Translations under genes and position numbers: made by a program
The notes under the pieces: model-generated
The model's database searches: none
Seen by the model: the letters and a program-made list of their open reading frames with translations, nothing else
Told to the model about the DNA's origin: nothing
NCBI RefSeq assembly: GCF_023159225.1
Contig: NC_063161.1
Coordinates: 4,962,274 to 5,026,273, forward strand
Direction: 5' to 3'
DNA: 64,000 nucleotides
Source of the DNA: Perognathus longimembris pacificus
Lineage: Eukaryota > Chordata > Mammalia > Rodentia > Heteromyidae
Part shown: positions 1 to 18,346 of the stretch, piece after piece
How positions within the stretch are numbered: position 1 is the first letter of the stretch
Layout: the number at the start of each line of letters is the position of its first letter

Positions 1-2259
1 CTCAAAAGGAAGTGGTCAAAAAAAGGGCTAAAGCCAGTTGGGCTGGTTCAAGTCTATAGTCCTAGCTGCTTGGGAAGTGGAGACTGGGGGATCCCAGTTC
101 AAGGCCAGACCAGACCAAAAAGAAATTTGCAAGACCAATGCCGAGTGTGGTGGGGTGTGCTTATTGTTCCAGCTACTGAGAAAGCACAATGGTGGTGGAA
201 GGGGGACAAAAAGTGAGACCCTATCTCAAAAATAACCAATATAAAAAGGGGCTGGAGGTGTGCCTCAGGAGAGTGCCTGCTGGCAAGCATGAAACCGTGA
301 GTTCAAACCTCAGTACCACCAAAAAATCTCCACAAAACTGTGAAAGCGTCTTTGTGATTTTCCAGATATGGAGTGAAAGTTTCACTTGCTTTCTTTGCTC
401 TTACTATTCAACTTGAAATCTCTGGGTACGTAGGCTGCTATTCTGGATCTCAGTATAAACTGGTTAAGGCCGAAATTTAATAAGGGTAAGTATCATGGCT
501 GCTTCCTGCCATGGTGCCTGGGTACTCTGTGAGAGCGTGTGATCGATATTTATTAACATTCTGCCACCACGTCCTGCACCAGTGACCTGGCTATGGGGCT
601 ACTGGAGCTGTGGTGTGCAGCGTGAACTCACTAATTAGATTCTCTTCCTGTGCTCCCTGCATTATCCTTGTGCCACAGTGCTTGACTCACCTGGAGGCAG
701 AGGTGTCCTTGCTGTCATCAAGTGTGCTGTCACCAAGTTAAAAGCTGGAATGAATCGTATTAAAAGCACCCTCACGGGATTTGGCATTTAGTACAGATTC
801 TGTGGTTTGTGTTGGGTGTGTCTAGGCCTCGTGGGATGCAAATGACAGCAGAGCACTCGGTCCTGACCACCTTTGTGTCTTGAACACCTAGTTTTCTGCA
901 CAGAAGAGAAAAGGTGCTTCCAGATCTCACATGTTTATAAGAAGCTTTGCCTTGAACTTGTGGGTGGAGTTAGCTGAGCTTGTCTTTGGAGATTGTCTCT
1001 GATTATTAAATATATCATCATGGAAATGTAGAAGAAAATAAGGAAAGTTCAAAAGAGATTGTCTTTGATTATTAAATATGTCATCCTGGAAATGTAGAAG
1101 AAAAGGAAAATTCAAAAGAACAATAAATATTGGGTAGTTTTCTTACTCAAAGATAACTCCCTATTACATTTTGGCAGCTTTCTTTTTTAACACATGTAAA
1201 ATATTGTAATGAAATTAGGACATATACTTACATTTTTGAACACCTAGTCTTTCTAGAAGTTTTGTATCATAAGTATATACATCCATATATATATGTATTA
1301 TATATATAACTTTTAAATGTTAGATTTTGTGTGTGTGTGTGTGTGTGTGTGTATTGTGCTGGGGATTAAACCCAGATTCTCACACTTGCTAGGAAAGTGC
1401 ACTACAACTTGAGCTATACATCCGCCAAGCGTCCTTTTTGTTTTTGTTTTTGTCAGGCCTGAGCGCTGTCCCTGAGTTGTTGTTCTTTGCTCAAGGCTAG
1501 TGCTCTACCACTTGAGCGAGCCACTGGTCCATTTCTGTCTTTTTTGATGGTTGGTTGGCAGTGAGGGTCTCACAGACTTTTCTACCCAGGCTGGCTGTGA
1601 GCTGAAATCTGTAGATCTCAGCCTCCTGAGTAGCTAGGATTACAGGTATGCGCCACCAGCACCTGGCTTTATTTTGTTTATAAGATGGAATCTCAATAAC
1701 TTTTTGTGTATGTGTCCATGCTGGGGTTTGAACTCAAGGCCTGGGTGATGTTCCTGAGCTTTTGTACTCAAAGCTAGTGCTCTCATTTGAACCACAACTT
1801 TACTTCATCATCCTTTTGGTGGTTAATTGGAGATGAGAGTCTCATGGACTTTCCTGCCTAGGCTGGCTTTGAGCCACAGTCCTTAGATTGCAGTCTCCTG
1901 AGTAGCTAGGATTGCAGGTGTGAGTCACTAGCACCCAGCTCTGTAACTCTTGTTCATTTTTAAAAATACTTTTGGCGGTACTGGGGCTTCAGCTCAGGAC
2001 CTCATATTTGCATGGCTTACTAGCATAGCTAGACTGGTGCTTTATCATTGGAGCTATTCGTCTAGCCCTGCTTTTTGCTGATTATTTTTTAGATGGACCT
2101 GGTGAGCTTTTAAGTACCTTATGCTGTCAAGTAAAGGCATCATGGTTTATTTGGAGTGTCGCTTATGTGTTCCTGTTTGAAGTCACAGCATGGCCACTCT
2201 TCAGTCCAGCTGTGCCAGTGTGCACAGGTTCCATCTGACTGTCTCCTTTTGTCTTGCAG
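1..2259. other. TCF20 intron with SINE debris
   Basis: No coding exon is visible here; this is the intron preceding the penultimate constitutive TCF20 exon. It holds a 7SL-like dimeric SINE with an ID-like tail (about 40-323), a (TG)n tract at 1329-1352 followed by an antisense ID-like fragment (1354-1425), two antisense composite SINEs (about 1450-1668 and 1705-1942), and one more ID-like fragment (about 1965-2067). A diverged direct repeat of about 60 bases, sharing 'gattgtctctgattattaaatat'-type wording, lies near 990-1040 and 1058-1110. I see nothing else in it. Confidence 0.7.
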
Positions 2260-7822
<5,563 letters not shown>

Positions 7823-9045
7823 GAAGGTGGTGGACACTCGTAAGGGAATGGAATTGTCCTGCCGCGCAGCCACACCCCACCCCGCCCCGCCCCACCGCGC
7901 CTGCCCATGCCAGCACTTCCTTCCTGTGTTCTCACATCACACTCAACTGGTGACACCACAGGAAAGAAAGACACAAGATGTTGGAATGGCTATTTCCATG
8001 GACACAATCTCCATAGTGACAATGTGGGGGGAGGGGGGAGGGGTGGGTTGATGGGGGAAAAGGGGGGGATAAAGGGGAGGGATAAAAAATATATATATAT
8101 AAATCTATTTTTAGTCTGGAAAGACTTTGTTTAAATGAAAGGTGCGCTATCCCTTTTGATTCTATTTTAAAATTATCTAGTTAATGAACTCCAAATTTGT
8201 TCCCATGACAGTGAAATTTAAATGTGAATTGAACTGAACAAGCTCTCATCTCATAAAGGATGGGGTGTGGCTTTGATCTTTAGCCTGTCTCACACCAAGT
8301 CAGAGAACACTAGACCCAGGACTAAAAGAGCAGACAGACCACACTGGGCCTTCGTCTTGTCGCAAGGGAAGGTTCTGGGGGGAGGAAAAAGGGATTTCAA
8401 GAATGGAGGAATGATGTTCGAACACAAAAATGTTTTTGTTTTTGTTTTTTCTTTTTCAGAAACACTATTTATTTATTATTTTTAAAATTTTTATCTTTTT
8501 GGGGGGTAAAATTGGCAGATGCCCCAAGGTCATGGCTGAGTCCTGGGTTCCTGTGGCTGGAGATCTCGGAGGGCCTCACCTCTGGGGCCCTCTGTCCTCG
8601 GCACATTCCAGGCAGCTGCACCCAGACTCACGGGACCCAAGGAGGCCCAGGCGGCCCTGCCCGAGAGTGGGCAGGGACTGGGAGCGAGTGGGTGTGCGCG
8701 AGCCAGGTGGGTGGGTTAAGCTGACCAGAAACACCCACTTAACGGTTATTTTCTTTTTGCTTTCATTTTTATAATGGGAAAGGGGGTCGTTAAGTATCAG
8801 CCCCATGCTATGTGATTATGTTGTTTTGTTTCGTTTTGTAAATTGTATAATTTTTAAATATCTAAGTTTTAAAAAAATGAAAAAAGTACAAAAAAAATCT
8901 TGTTAAGGCCTTAAGAAGGGGTTAGTGCATCTTTCCAGGGGTCACTCTGCCATGGGGATAAAATAGCTGTTTCACAAACAGTTTTATTTAAAAAAACAAA
9001 AAACAAAAAAAATCAAAAAATAAACTTCATTTTAACCTTGTTTCC
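7823..9045 (+). other. TCF20: TCF20 3' UTR
   Basis: Untranslated end of the terminal TCF20 exon, from the stop codon of the VRLWR isoform to shortly after a canonical AATAAA. It includes a G-rich tract with AT repeat (8020-8105) and a long AT-rich tail (8800-9045) typical of a mammalian 3' UTR. The exact cleavage site is inferred to lie 15-25 bases past the signal. Both C-terminal isoforms would share this UTR. Confidence 0.75.
9019..9024 (+). promoter_or_regulatory. TCF20: TCF20 poly(A) signal AATAAA
   Basis: Canonical AATAAA hexamer at the end of the AT-rich 3' UTR, followed by a T-rich downstream stretch (tttaaccttgtttccttta). It is the only well-placed signal before the sequence turns intergenic. 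Confidence 0.7.
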
Positions 9046-12000
9046 TTTATTATTTGCTATTTAGTGGATGCGTCTCTTCCTTCCCCCCTGTCAACCACCG
9101 TTAGGTTTCTTCAGCTCTGCTCTCACGGAGGCTCTAGCAGCCCTCGTCCCGCCCGCCCCAGCCTCAGGAAGCCAGCAGACCTCAGCTGCCCATGCAGACG
9201 CTGGGATTTGTTCAGATAGGAGGACATACTTTTGAATCGACATGATTTTAAAGATTATAAAAGTATAATGCAATGTTAATGGACTTTTTTTGGAGAACAA
9301 ATATCATAGAAACGTAAGGTGGAAATAAGCTCTTGTGTGCTCATCAATTTGGGTTGCAGAAATGGCAGATTAATTTCAGCCTAATGGCTACATCAAGCAG
9401 TGCAGTCCATTCCTCATTTCTCTGCCAGGATGGGGGCGTGGGTGGGTGTGCTGTTGCCAGCCACAGGACTGACTGTGCACAAGCAGCTCAGGCGAGACCT
9501 GCATAGAAATTTTTTTGAACAGGTTGGCTTCCATTTTAGTCTTGACTTGGATTAGCACAGGTAGAATGAAATTGATAGATTTCACATGTCAAGGACTAAA
9601 TCACAAAACCTGAAAAATACATATCTTGAAAAAAAATGCCTGATGGCAGATGTTTGGCACTTTGCCTTTAATTCTTTTGTTCCTTTGAATTCGCTGGTGG
9701 TACCTTAGCATAGCACACATTTGTGATTTCTGGCACCTTTAAGTTGGCTTCAGAAATGACCTTGAGCTGTGGAATGGCCCTGTTTACCATTTGCCTAGAG
9801 TCCAGCTGTCATTACACTCTGGGACCTCAGCTTGTGAAGCCAGTGTATGTGGCAAAAGATCGTGTGTGTGTGTGTGTGTGTGTGTCTGCGCGCGCGCGCG
9901 TGCACACGTGCTGTGCTGGTCCTGAACTGGAGCTCGGCTGGAAGTTGTCCTTTTTTTTTTTTTTTTTTTTTCCCCCGCTCAAGGCTGGCACTGTACCACT
10001 TAAGCCACACCCCCACTTCCGGCTTTTTGCTAGTTAATTGGAGATAAGTATCTCACTGACTTTCCTTCCTGGGTTAGCTTTGGACCACAATCATCAGATC
10101 TCAACCTCCTGAGTAGCCAGGACTACAAGCCAGAGCCGCCAGCAGTGTCAGGTCCACAACAGTGTGGATGTGACACTCCCACATGCCCACTCCCCCCCCA
10201 CAGGCACAGTCTCCTGCACTGGTGAACCTGTGTGGTACCATGAGCAACCATCAAGTCTGCAGCTCAAATCATGGTTCACCCTGGTGGTGTTTGTATGTAA
10301 TGTGGGTATGGACAAATAGGGAATTAAAGGGAAATTTCAGCTTTGAAAGATTTTTTTAAAAAATTCTCATTATCATTGTTGGAACTACATACAGTCAACC
10401 TCATTTATTACTGTGTACACTTGAAATTTAAGGTTACAATGATTTAGGAAAAAAAAAACACTTTTCTTAAATCACACTTTTAGCAGGACACCAGTGGGCT
10501 CACACCTAGCTTTTCAGGACATCAAGATCTGGGGATCATGGTTCAAAACCAGTCAGGGTAGGAAAATCCATGAGACTCATCTCCAACTAACCATCAAAAA
10601 GTCAGAAGTAGTGCTGTGGCTCAAGAGGTAGAGCAACCAGTCTTGAGGAACAAAGCCCAGGGACAGTACCCAGGCTGAGTTCAAACCCTGGTACTAGCAA
10701 GTAAATAGGTAAATAAATCACCATCTTAAAGGGTAAATATGCCAGATACCTGTGGCTCACACCTGTAATCTAGCTACTCGGGAGGCTGAGATCTGAGGAT
10801 CACAGCTCAAACCCAGCCCATACAGAAAAGGCAGTGAGACTCATCTCCAATAAGCTATTCAGAAAAAGCCGGAAATGGTGCAGTAGCTCAAGTGTTAGAG
10901 TGCTATCCTTGAGCACCAAGAGGCTCAGGGACAGCACCCAGACCCCGAGTTCAAGCCCCAGGACTGGTCAGTAAAATAAAATAAAAAGTTAAGTATGCTG
11001 ATCTTGATCCTCTTGAGTGTTACCTTCCTCCACCTAGTGCCAGCCTATGGGATTGCAGCCCCAAAGGCACCAGCCTGGCATCCAGCACAGCCAGGACTTG
11101 GCACACAGGTCCCACCCTCTCCTGTTCCTGGGGAGGAGCTGAGAATTGGGAGTTCCCTCCTCATAGCACAGCTGTGCCAGGCAGGCAAACAGGCAAAGGT
11201 TCACAAATGCTAGCACATTCCTGTGCTGGCTGACAACTGTAGCTTCTTTATAAGTGGTCTCTAGCATTCCCACAAAAATACCAGGCTCATAGGGGCCTTT
11301 GAGGGGCAGTGGCTGGAGGTCCTGGTCTCCGTCTTTGCTGCAGGATTATGAAGCTCTGTGCCCATCTGTGCAAGACATTCTACCCCATGACACAAGAGGT
11401 CCCATGTAGGGAGAGGGCACACCCAGGTATTGCTGAAATAATCCATCCTGGGAACTTTTACAGTGGCCATTTCTAGACTCTTGTGCAGAGCTCTGCATGT
11501 ATTTCAGGCGTGGACCCTGCTCCAGTGTGGTGACTTTGATCTCACTAACGTGCTTTCTTCTATGCTCTGGGGACACAAGGCCACCGGTCCCGATGGCTGT
11601 GGGGATGGTTAACCAGTTGGCACAAGCAGTGTGACCAGCCCAGCAGTGCCTAATGTGAGTACCAATTTTCAGAAGACACATTCTGGTTTTTTGAAGGTTT
11701 TCCTCAAACTACCATATCCTAACCCTGGGCCCCTGGCATGAAGAGGGCATTGCCTTTTTTATAGCTTCATGTGACACTACCCTTAATACCCAGTTAAGAT
11801 GACTGCAGGCAACAAAAGATAAACAGCCAGCATCAAACAACCAGGAATGTCTTGCTAGCTTCCCTCCCCACCCCCCTCCCCACTTAGGCATTTTTGGTAG
11901 TGTGAGGTAAAAGTTTCTTACTACCTGGGCACCGATGGCTCACACCTGTAATTCTAGGTGCCTAGGGCTGAAATCTGAGGATCATAGTTCAAATCCAGCC

Positions 12001-12655
12001 CAGGCAGTCTGAGGCTCTTAACTCTATAATGAGTTCAAGTCCCAGGACCAGCCCCCCCCCCTTAAAAAAAAAAGTGTTGCCTACGAAGCAAGCATAGTCA
12101 CCTAAGGCTAGCTAGGTGAAGGGCTGTAGGCCAGACCTTAGAAAACCATAGTAATTGTATCTTCCTTACAGAGCACTTGAGAGACCTCCACACTAGTCTC
12201 CATACCTGCAGAGTCCCAACACACAGCCCTCCACCCTCACCTGTACAGGCTATCTGGTGGACTTGGTCCTGTAGTCCTAGTAGCACAAGCTGAGGTGCTT
12301 GCATACTGTCTCTGGGAAAGTCGTCTCCTGCAGCCTGAGGTAAGGTCCCTGGGCCCCTCAACGCACAGCTGGCGTGGTCTATTAGCCGTCTTCCCTTTTG
12401 TACACCTCATCACACTCAGGTACCTTAGAGCAGGGATCCACCTGTCATCTGTGCCCATTCTTCCAGTGCTCGGCACAGCACAACCTGCCAGCTTATGTGC
12501 ACCTGAGCTTTCAGGTCTCATCCTCTTCCCCTGTACGACAGGAAACACAAGACCTTTGGGTGGGCCGCAGCCATCTTAGCTGATCCTCCTGCCCTTCTGC
12601 TTACACAGTACTAACACTTGGCTGACGTCAGAGGACAAAAGATAGCCTTGGTTCG
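9046..12655. other. TCF20-CYP2D intergenic region, SINE-rich
   Basis: No gene recognised. It contains (TG)n/(CG)n at about 9861-9900, an antisense composite SINE (9949-10155), two sense composite SINEs (about 10475-10700 and 10738-10978) and a partial one (11925-12070). From about 11000 to 12660 it is the 5'-flank duplicon shared, in diverged form, with copies 2 and 3. One shared block, 11490-11610, has counterparts at 17590-17710 and 21630-21745. Confidence 0.65.
10475..10978 (+). repeat. Two sense composite 7SL/ID-like SINEs
   Basis: Two tandem copies, each with the 7SL-like head (gtggctcacacctgtaatc, gaggctgagatctgaggatc) followed by the ID-like part (gctcaagtgttagagtgc...gagttcaagcccc) and an A-rich end. 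The second copy (10738-10978) is better preserved. Confidence 0.85.
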
Positions 12656-12663
12656 TTTATAAG
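12656..12663 (+). promoter_or_regulatory. TATA-like box of CYP2D copy 1
   Basis: TTTATAAG lies 36 bases before the copy 1 start codon, at the place where the CYP2D family keeps a TTTATAAGG-type TATA box. Just upstream, 'gaggacaaaagatag' looks like a decayed HNF4-type direct repeat. Confidence 0.5.
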
Positions 12664-12698
12664 AAACCAACAAGCCTGCAGCGGGCAGCGAGGCAGCC

Positions 12699-13766
12699 AT
12701 GGGGCTGCTGACAGGAGAAGCTCTGTGGGCCGTGGCCGTGGCCGTCTTCCTGCTCCTGGTGGACCTGATGCACCGGCGCCAACGCTGGGCTGCTCGCTAC
12801 CTGCCAGGCCCTGTGCCACTGCCAGGGCTGGGCACCCTGCCGTACATGGATTTGCAGAACCTTCCATACTGCTACAAGGTGAGGAGCTGGTAATGAGCAG
12901 TAGAGGGCCCGTGGAAGCCCACAGAGACAGCGCTGGGACGCCACAGGCCACACGGGGAGCTGAGTCCTGAAAGATGGAGGGGCTTCCTGGGATGGGGCAC
13001 TGCGGGGCCTGATGGCAGTCTGGGCTTTCCAAGACCCAAGTGTGGCAGGGCAAGGCCGGGGGTGAGCTGTGACAGCGAGTTTGGGGTGCAGTTGTACAGA
13101 GCGGAAGTCATGTGCTCCCCTGGTCCTTCCAGACACTCAGGGGCGAGGGGCAAGGCACTGGGCAGCATTCCAGTAGGACGTCAGGTGGAGAGGTGCAGTG
13201 GCCACTTAAATGTGCTGCTGTGTAATCTGGGGCCTCTTGCTCCCTGGGAGCCTGAGTTTCCTACTCTGCACACCAAGATGCTAAGGAGCCCTGCTTTCAG
13301 GATTGTAAGGAAAGTGGTTATGTCTAATGTGGACCTTCTTTAATCTGAGAGGCTATGATCCACAAAATAAAGATGTTAGGTCTCTGGCTGAGGATATAAC
13401 TCAGTGGTAGAATACTTGCCTGTCGAATGGGAAGTCCTTTTTGTCCTACACACCCTAAAACAAAACAAAGACCCTTCTTCACTCAAAATAACTTACCCTT
13501 CAGTCTGAGCCCCCAAAGACTTGTGCATTGAGCCTGGGTCCAGTAGTCTAGCAGAAGCCCTCCACTGACCAGTTCCTTGGTCCTCTGCCTACAGCTCCAA
13601 AGTGGATTCAGGGACATGTTCGGCCTGCAGATGGCCCGGAAGCCAGTGGTGGTCATCAACAGACTGGAGGCCGTGCACGATGCATTGATGACCCACGGTG
13701 AGGACACTGCAGACTGCCCGCCAATGCCCATCTATGAACAGTTGGGCTTTGGACTGAGATCCAGAG
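12699..13766 (+). pseudogene. CYP2D copy 1: truncated gene head, exons 1-2 only
   Basis: Exon 1, 12699-12878 (60 codons), encodes the membrane anchor, the basic [10 protein letters not shown] stretch and a hinge in which the usual PPGP is LPGP; the tail reads CYK instead of CFYK. Exon 2, 13595-13766, is the usual 172 bases and ends in a GC donor (AGAG|gcaaag). Both exons are open and splice sites are present. No exons 3-9 follow: the next 4.4 kb is SINEs, an L1 tail and flank duplicon. The heme-binding Cys, I-helix and ExxR are therefore absent and no P450 can be made. It could still be transcribed from its own TATA. Relic of a partial duplication or 3' deletion. Confidence 0.85.
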
Positions 13767-13876
13767 GCAAAGAGCAGCAGGGCAAATCAGCCCCCTAGCT
13801 GGACAAGGGAGCCAAAGAAAAGATAGGGCTTACTGGAGGGAAGGAGGGTGTGATGTAGGAAAGCAATATGAAGAAA

Positions 13877-14104
13877 AGCCAGAGCCAGGTACCAATGGCT
13901 CATGCCTGTAATCCTAGCTACTCAGAGGCTGAGATCTGGGGATCAAGGTGTGAAAGCAGCCCAGGCAGGAAAGTTTGTGAGATTCTTTGATCTCCAAATT
14001 TACTACCACAAAACCCAGAGTGGATCTATTGCTCAAGGGGGTGTTAGAGTGCTGGCCTTGAGAAAAAAGGCTAAGTGTAAAGCCCAGACCAGCACCCACG
14101 TGTG

Positions 14105-14137
<33 letters not shown>

Positions 14138-15490
14138 GCTTTGTTCAAAACCGCCTTAGACTACATAGCAAGAGTATATATACATAGCAAGACCTTTAGC
14201 CAGACACTGGTGGTTCACACCTATAATACTAGCTACTAGGAGGCTGAGATGTAAGGATTGCAGATTGCAGTTTGAAGCCAACCTAAAGAGGAATGTTTGT
14301 GAGACTCAGCTATCCAATTAACTGGAAGAGGAGCTATGGTAGAGTGTAGCTGCTCCAGGATCCGCACAAAAGAATAGCCAGAGACTTACGGGTGGTACCT
14401 GCAAAAGTAGCCTGTACAGCTAGGTGCTTTTCACTCATGCCCGTAATCCTAGCTGCTCAGGAGAATGAGACCTGGAGGACAATAGTTCAAAGCTAGCCTG
14501 GGAAGAAAAGTCTTCATTTAGCCAGCAAAAATGCCAGAGTAGAAGTCTAACTCAAGTGGTAGAAAACCAACTGTGAGCAAGAAAGCCAAATGAGAGTACT
14601 AAACCCTAACCTGGATTCAAGCCCTAGTATCAACATACACAACACGCACACACACCACCCAGGCACCAGGGGCTTGTGACTATAATCCTAGTTACTAAGG
14701 AGGAAGAGATCTGAGGATCACAGTTCTAAGCCAGCTTGGATAGAAAACATCTGTAAGACTCTTTTTGTTGTTGTTTCTTTTTTTGCCAGTCCTGGGCCTT
14801 GAACTCAGGGCCTGAGCACTGTCCCTGGCTTCATTTTGCTCAAGGCTAGCACTCTGCCACTTGAGCTACAGCACCGTTTCTGACCGTTTTCTGTATATGT
14901 GGTACTGGGGAATCGAACCCAGGGCTTCATGTATAAGAGGCAAGCACTCTTGCCACTAGGCCATATTCCCAGCCCTGTAAGACTCTTATCTCCAATAAAC
15001 TTAAAAAAAAAAAGCCAAATATGGAACTGTGGCTCAAGTGTAGAATGCTAGCCTTGAGCAAAAAAGCTCAGACAACCCTTAGGTCCTGAGTTCAACGACT
15101 AGTACCAAAAAAGAGGCACCAGAGGGTCTGTGGAAAAGAATGGTGCAAGTGGCAAAGGAGATGTCAGGAATACTTCCTCACTTGCACATGCCCATCATCG
15201 ACGGGGGTGGGGTGGGGTGGGGGAGCCGCAGGATTCTTTGAGCCCTCGGTATCTGCCTGGCATGAACAGCGGTGCTACTCTGTTTACCCTGTGTAACCTC
15301 GGCCTGGGTTTTTTTGGTCATAGCTACCATTTGAGCCATGCTTCCACTTCTTGCCTTTTGCTGGTTAACTGGAGATAAAAAAAAAAAATCTCACAGATCT
15401 GTCTTCTGGGCTGTCTTGGAACTGTGATCCTTAGTTCTCAGCCTCCTGAGTAACTAAGATTACAGGTGTGAGCCACCAGTGCCTGATTCA
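13877..15490. repeat. SINE cluster downstream of copy 1, including a nested insertion
   Basis: In order: sense composite SINE with (CA)n tail (13877-14140), two diverged sense fragments (14195-14345, 14412-14640), a sense composite SINE (about 14655-15105) split by an antisense dimeric ID-like SINE (about 14786-14976), then an antisense composite SINE (15300-15490). The (CA)n run is at 14108-14138. This cluster occupies the place where exons 3-9 of copy 1 would be. Confidence 0.75.
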
Positions 15491-16301
15491 GATTGTATGT
15501 ATTTCTATTGTAGAATTAATGCCATTAACATTCCTCCTGGAGTCCAAACTGTTGAATTCATTCAACACAATCGCCTCAAAAATATCCTATAATCCTAGCT
15601 ACTCAGGAGGCTGAGAGATTCTTTTCTCCAGTTAACCACCAGAAAACTGGAAGTAGAGCTGTGGCTGAAAGTAGTAAAGTACTAGTGATACAATGGGATT
15701 TTATCACAAAAGCCATGGGACATCATTATTGATGTACTGTTGCAATCAGCTTGGTAGTACTTGTTGTTGATCGCTGCATCAATATTCCTAGAGGAGGGTG
15801 GTCTTCAGTTTTCTTTCCTGATAGTCTTTGACACTGGAGTGAGAATAATGTTGGTCCTATAGATACCTTCACAAGGAGTCTCTGTGCTTCAGATTTGGAG
15901 AAGGCTGAGAGGACTGCCTTTAAATGTTACATCCACATTGCTGTACAACCAGTCCATAGTCTGCAGAACTTTTTCATCTGGTAAAACTGCAACTACTTTA
16001 AACAACTCCCAGGAAGCTGGTCTTGCTCACCCCCCTCCCCCCCAACATGGTCTTCCTGACCTATTTCTAGAGTACTCCACTGCTTGTGATCTCTTGTTCC
16101 CTCTGGTGCCAGCCTGTGGGATTGCAGCTCCAAAGGCTCCTGCCTGGCAAGAACAGGTCCCACGCTCCTTTCTGCTCCTCCAGAGGAGCCAGGAATTGGG
16201 TGTTTTCTCCCAGTGGTACAGCTGGCCAGGCAAGGAGAACGACAAAGGCCCAGAAGATGCAAGAACATTCTTGATCCTTCTGGCTCTGTGCTCCTAAGTA
16301 G

Positions 16302-16766
16302 TTTTTTGTTTGTTTGTTTGTTTTTGGCCAGTCCTGGCCTGGGACTCAGAGCCTGAGCACTGTCCCTGGCTTCTTTTTGCTCAAGGCCAGCACTCTGCCA
16401 CCTGAGCCACAGCGCCACTTCTGGCCATTTTCTATATATGTGGTGCTGTAGAATCGAACCCAGGGCTTCGTGTATACGAGGCAAGCACTATTGCCACTAG
16501 GCCATTCCCAGCCCCAACCTAAGTAGTTCTTTTTTTAAAAAATTATTTATTAATTAAATAAAAAAAAATTTTTTGGCCAGTCCTGGGCCTTGGACTCAGG
16601 GCCTGAGCACTGTCCCTGGCTTCTTCCCGCTCAAGGCTAGCACTCTGCCACTTGAGCCACAGCGCCGCTTCTGGCCGTTTTCTGTATATGTGGTGCTGGG
16701 GAATCGAACCTAGGGCCTCGTGTATCTGAGGCAGGCACTCTTGCCACTAGGCTATATCCCCAGCCC
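16302..16766 (-). repeat. Two antisense dimeric ID-like SINEs
   Basis: Near-identical antisense copies at 16302-16515 and 16562-16766. Each runs from T-rich sequence through 'ggccagtcctgg', the tgagccacagcgcc half and the tRNA-like half (aatcgaaccc, B-box complement) to 'ccccagccc'. Confidence 0.85.
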
Positions 16767-16779
16767 TAAATAAAAATTT

Positions 16780-17065
16780 TTGACAAGGTGTTGTGCACAA
16801 GGGGTACAGTTACATAGTAGGGCAGTGTATACATTTCTTGTGATATCTTACACCCTGTTTTTCTTTCCCTTCCCTAGGTCAGGTAGACATATATACAATA
16901 CACAGTGTACCAAGAACATATACAGTAGCCACGTGGCCTATGCCAAAGAAAATTCGCCTAGGGCTTTAAATGTAATGTCGACATTAGACAATATGTCAAC
17001 AATAGTCTTATATGAACATACATACAAAGCTTTTGAGCTATTGTGATCCACTGAGGTCTATTCCT
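16780..17065 (-). mobile_element. L1 3' end fragment, antisense
   Basis: The stretch reads as the reverse complement of the 3' tail of the L1 at 32041-39284 (compare 38715-39000: same words 'gtcgacat', 'cacgtggc', 'gggctttaaatgtaatgtc' on opposite strands). No ORF sequence is attached, so it is a 5'-truncated insertion or a shared 3' UTR relic. It lies directly after two antisense SINEs. Confidence 0.75.
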
Positions 17066-17094
17066 AAGTAGTTCTTGAACTCTCACGAAGGTGT

Positions 17095-17317
17095 TGGAGT
17101 CAAGAGCTAGTGACTCACATACATAATTTAGCTACTCTGGAGGCTGAGATCTGAGAATCGAGGTTCAGACCCAGCACAGGCAGATAAGAGAGGCTAATTA
17201 ACCAGCAAAAAGCCTCTGTGAACCTATGGATCTGTGGATCCGTTTTTTAGAGTACTAGCTGTGCACAAAAAAAAGCTGAGCTACAGTGCAAGGCCCAGCA
17301 TCCAAGCCCCAGTGCCA

Positions 17318-17363
<46 letters not shown>
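17095..17363 (+). repeat. Composite SINE followed by (CA)n
   Basis: Diverged sense composite SINE (about 17095-17317) that runs into an uninterrupted CA dinucleotide tract (about 17318-17363). This is the usual way these SINE tails end in this window. Confidence 0.75.
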
Positions 17364-17365
<2 letters not shown>

Positions 17366-18346
17366 CAGTGTTCAGGTCCCATAGGACCCTTTAAGGGTAG
17401 AAGGACTTACAGTTCCTAGAGTTCCACCTTGCTACAAAATTGTGAAGCACTCTGCCTCAGGTGGCATCCTCCAAAGAGCCCACCGGTGCCCAGTGCGTTC
17501 CACCCCACGACATAGGAGGTCCCATGTAGGGAGAGGGCATATTCGAGTGTAGTTTAATGAGAGCCCTTGCTCCATTTCTAGACTGTCTTGTACAGAGCTC
17601 AGCGTGTGCTTCAGGTGTGGCCCTGCTGAGGTGTGGTGACTTTGACCTCACTAATGTGCTTTCTTCTATGCCCTGGGGACACAAGGACACCTGTCCTGAT
17701 GCCTGTGGGGGTGGTTAAAGAGTTAACACGGGCAGTGTGCCACTCTTGGGGCTGGAATTCAGGGCCTGAGCACTGCTCTTTAGCTTTTTGCTCAAAGCTG
17801 GCACACTACCACTTAGGTCACACCTCCATTTGTAGCTTTTTGGTGGTCAGTTGAAGGTAAGAGTCTCGTGGACATTTTTGCCCATGCTTAGTTCAAACCA
17901 GACTTCAGGCTCCTGAGTAGCTAGGATTACAGGTATGGGCCACCACAGCCCAGCTTAGCCACATTTTTTTTTCACACTTCTTCAGGATCATGCACCTTGA
18001 GGCAGGTATCTACCTGTCTTTTGCACCAATTCTGCTAATACTCAGTACAGTACAACCGGTATGTCCAGTTTTTGTGAAATAGCTCTCCGGTGTCCCTGCC
18101 TGCCCCTCCCCCCCATGTAAGTCCCTACAGTAGAGTTGCAGGGAACTCGAGCCTACACCTGGACTACCCTGCCGGCTCCTCCTCCTCCTCGTGGCTCACA
18201 AACAACAGAACATGGCTGACATCAGAAGACACTGCAGCTTCAGCTCCTTTCTGAGGGAACATCCCAGTCTGGTCCAATGTCCAGGATATAGTAAAAACAT
18301 GCTACCTGGTCCCGAGTGGCTGGAGCAGTGTGCCCAGAGGAGTTCC

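Noticed and set aside
1058..1110. Short tandem duplication near 990-1110 as a regulatory element
   Set aside because: Two imperfect copies only, within an intron and without recognisable binding motifs; likely neutral.
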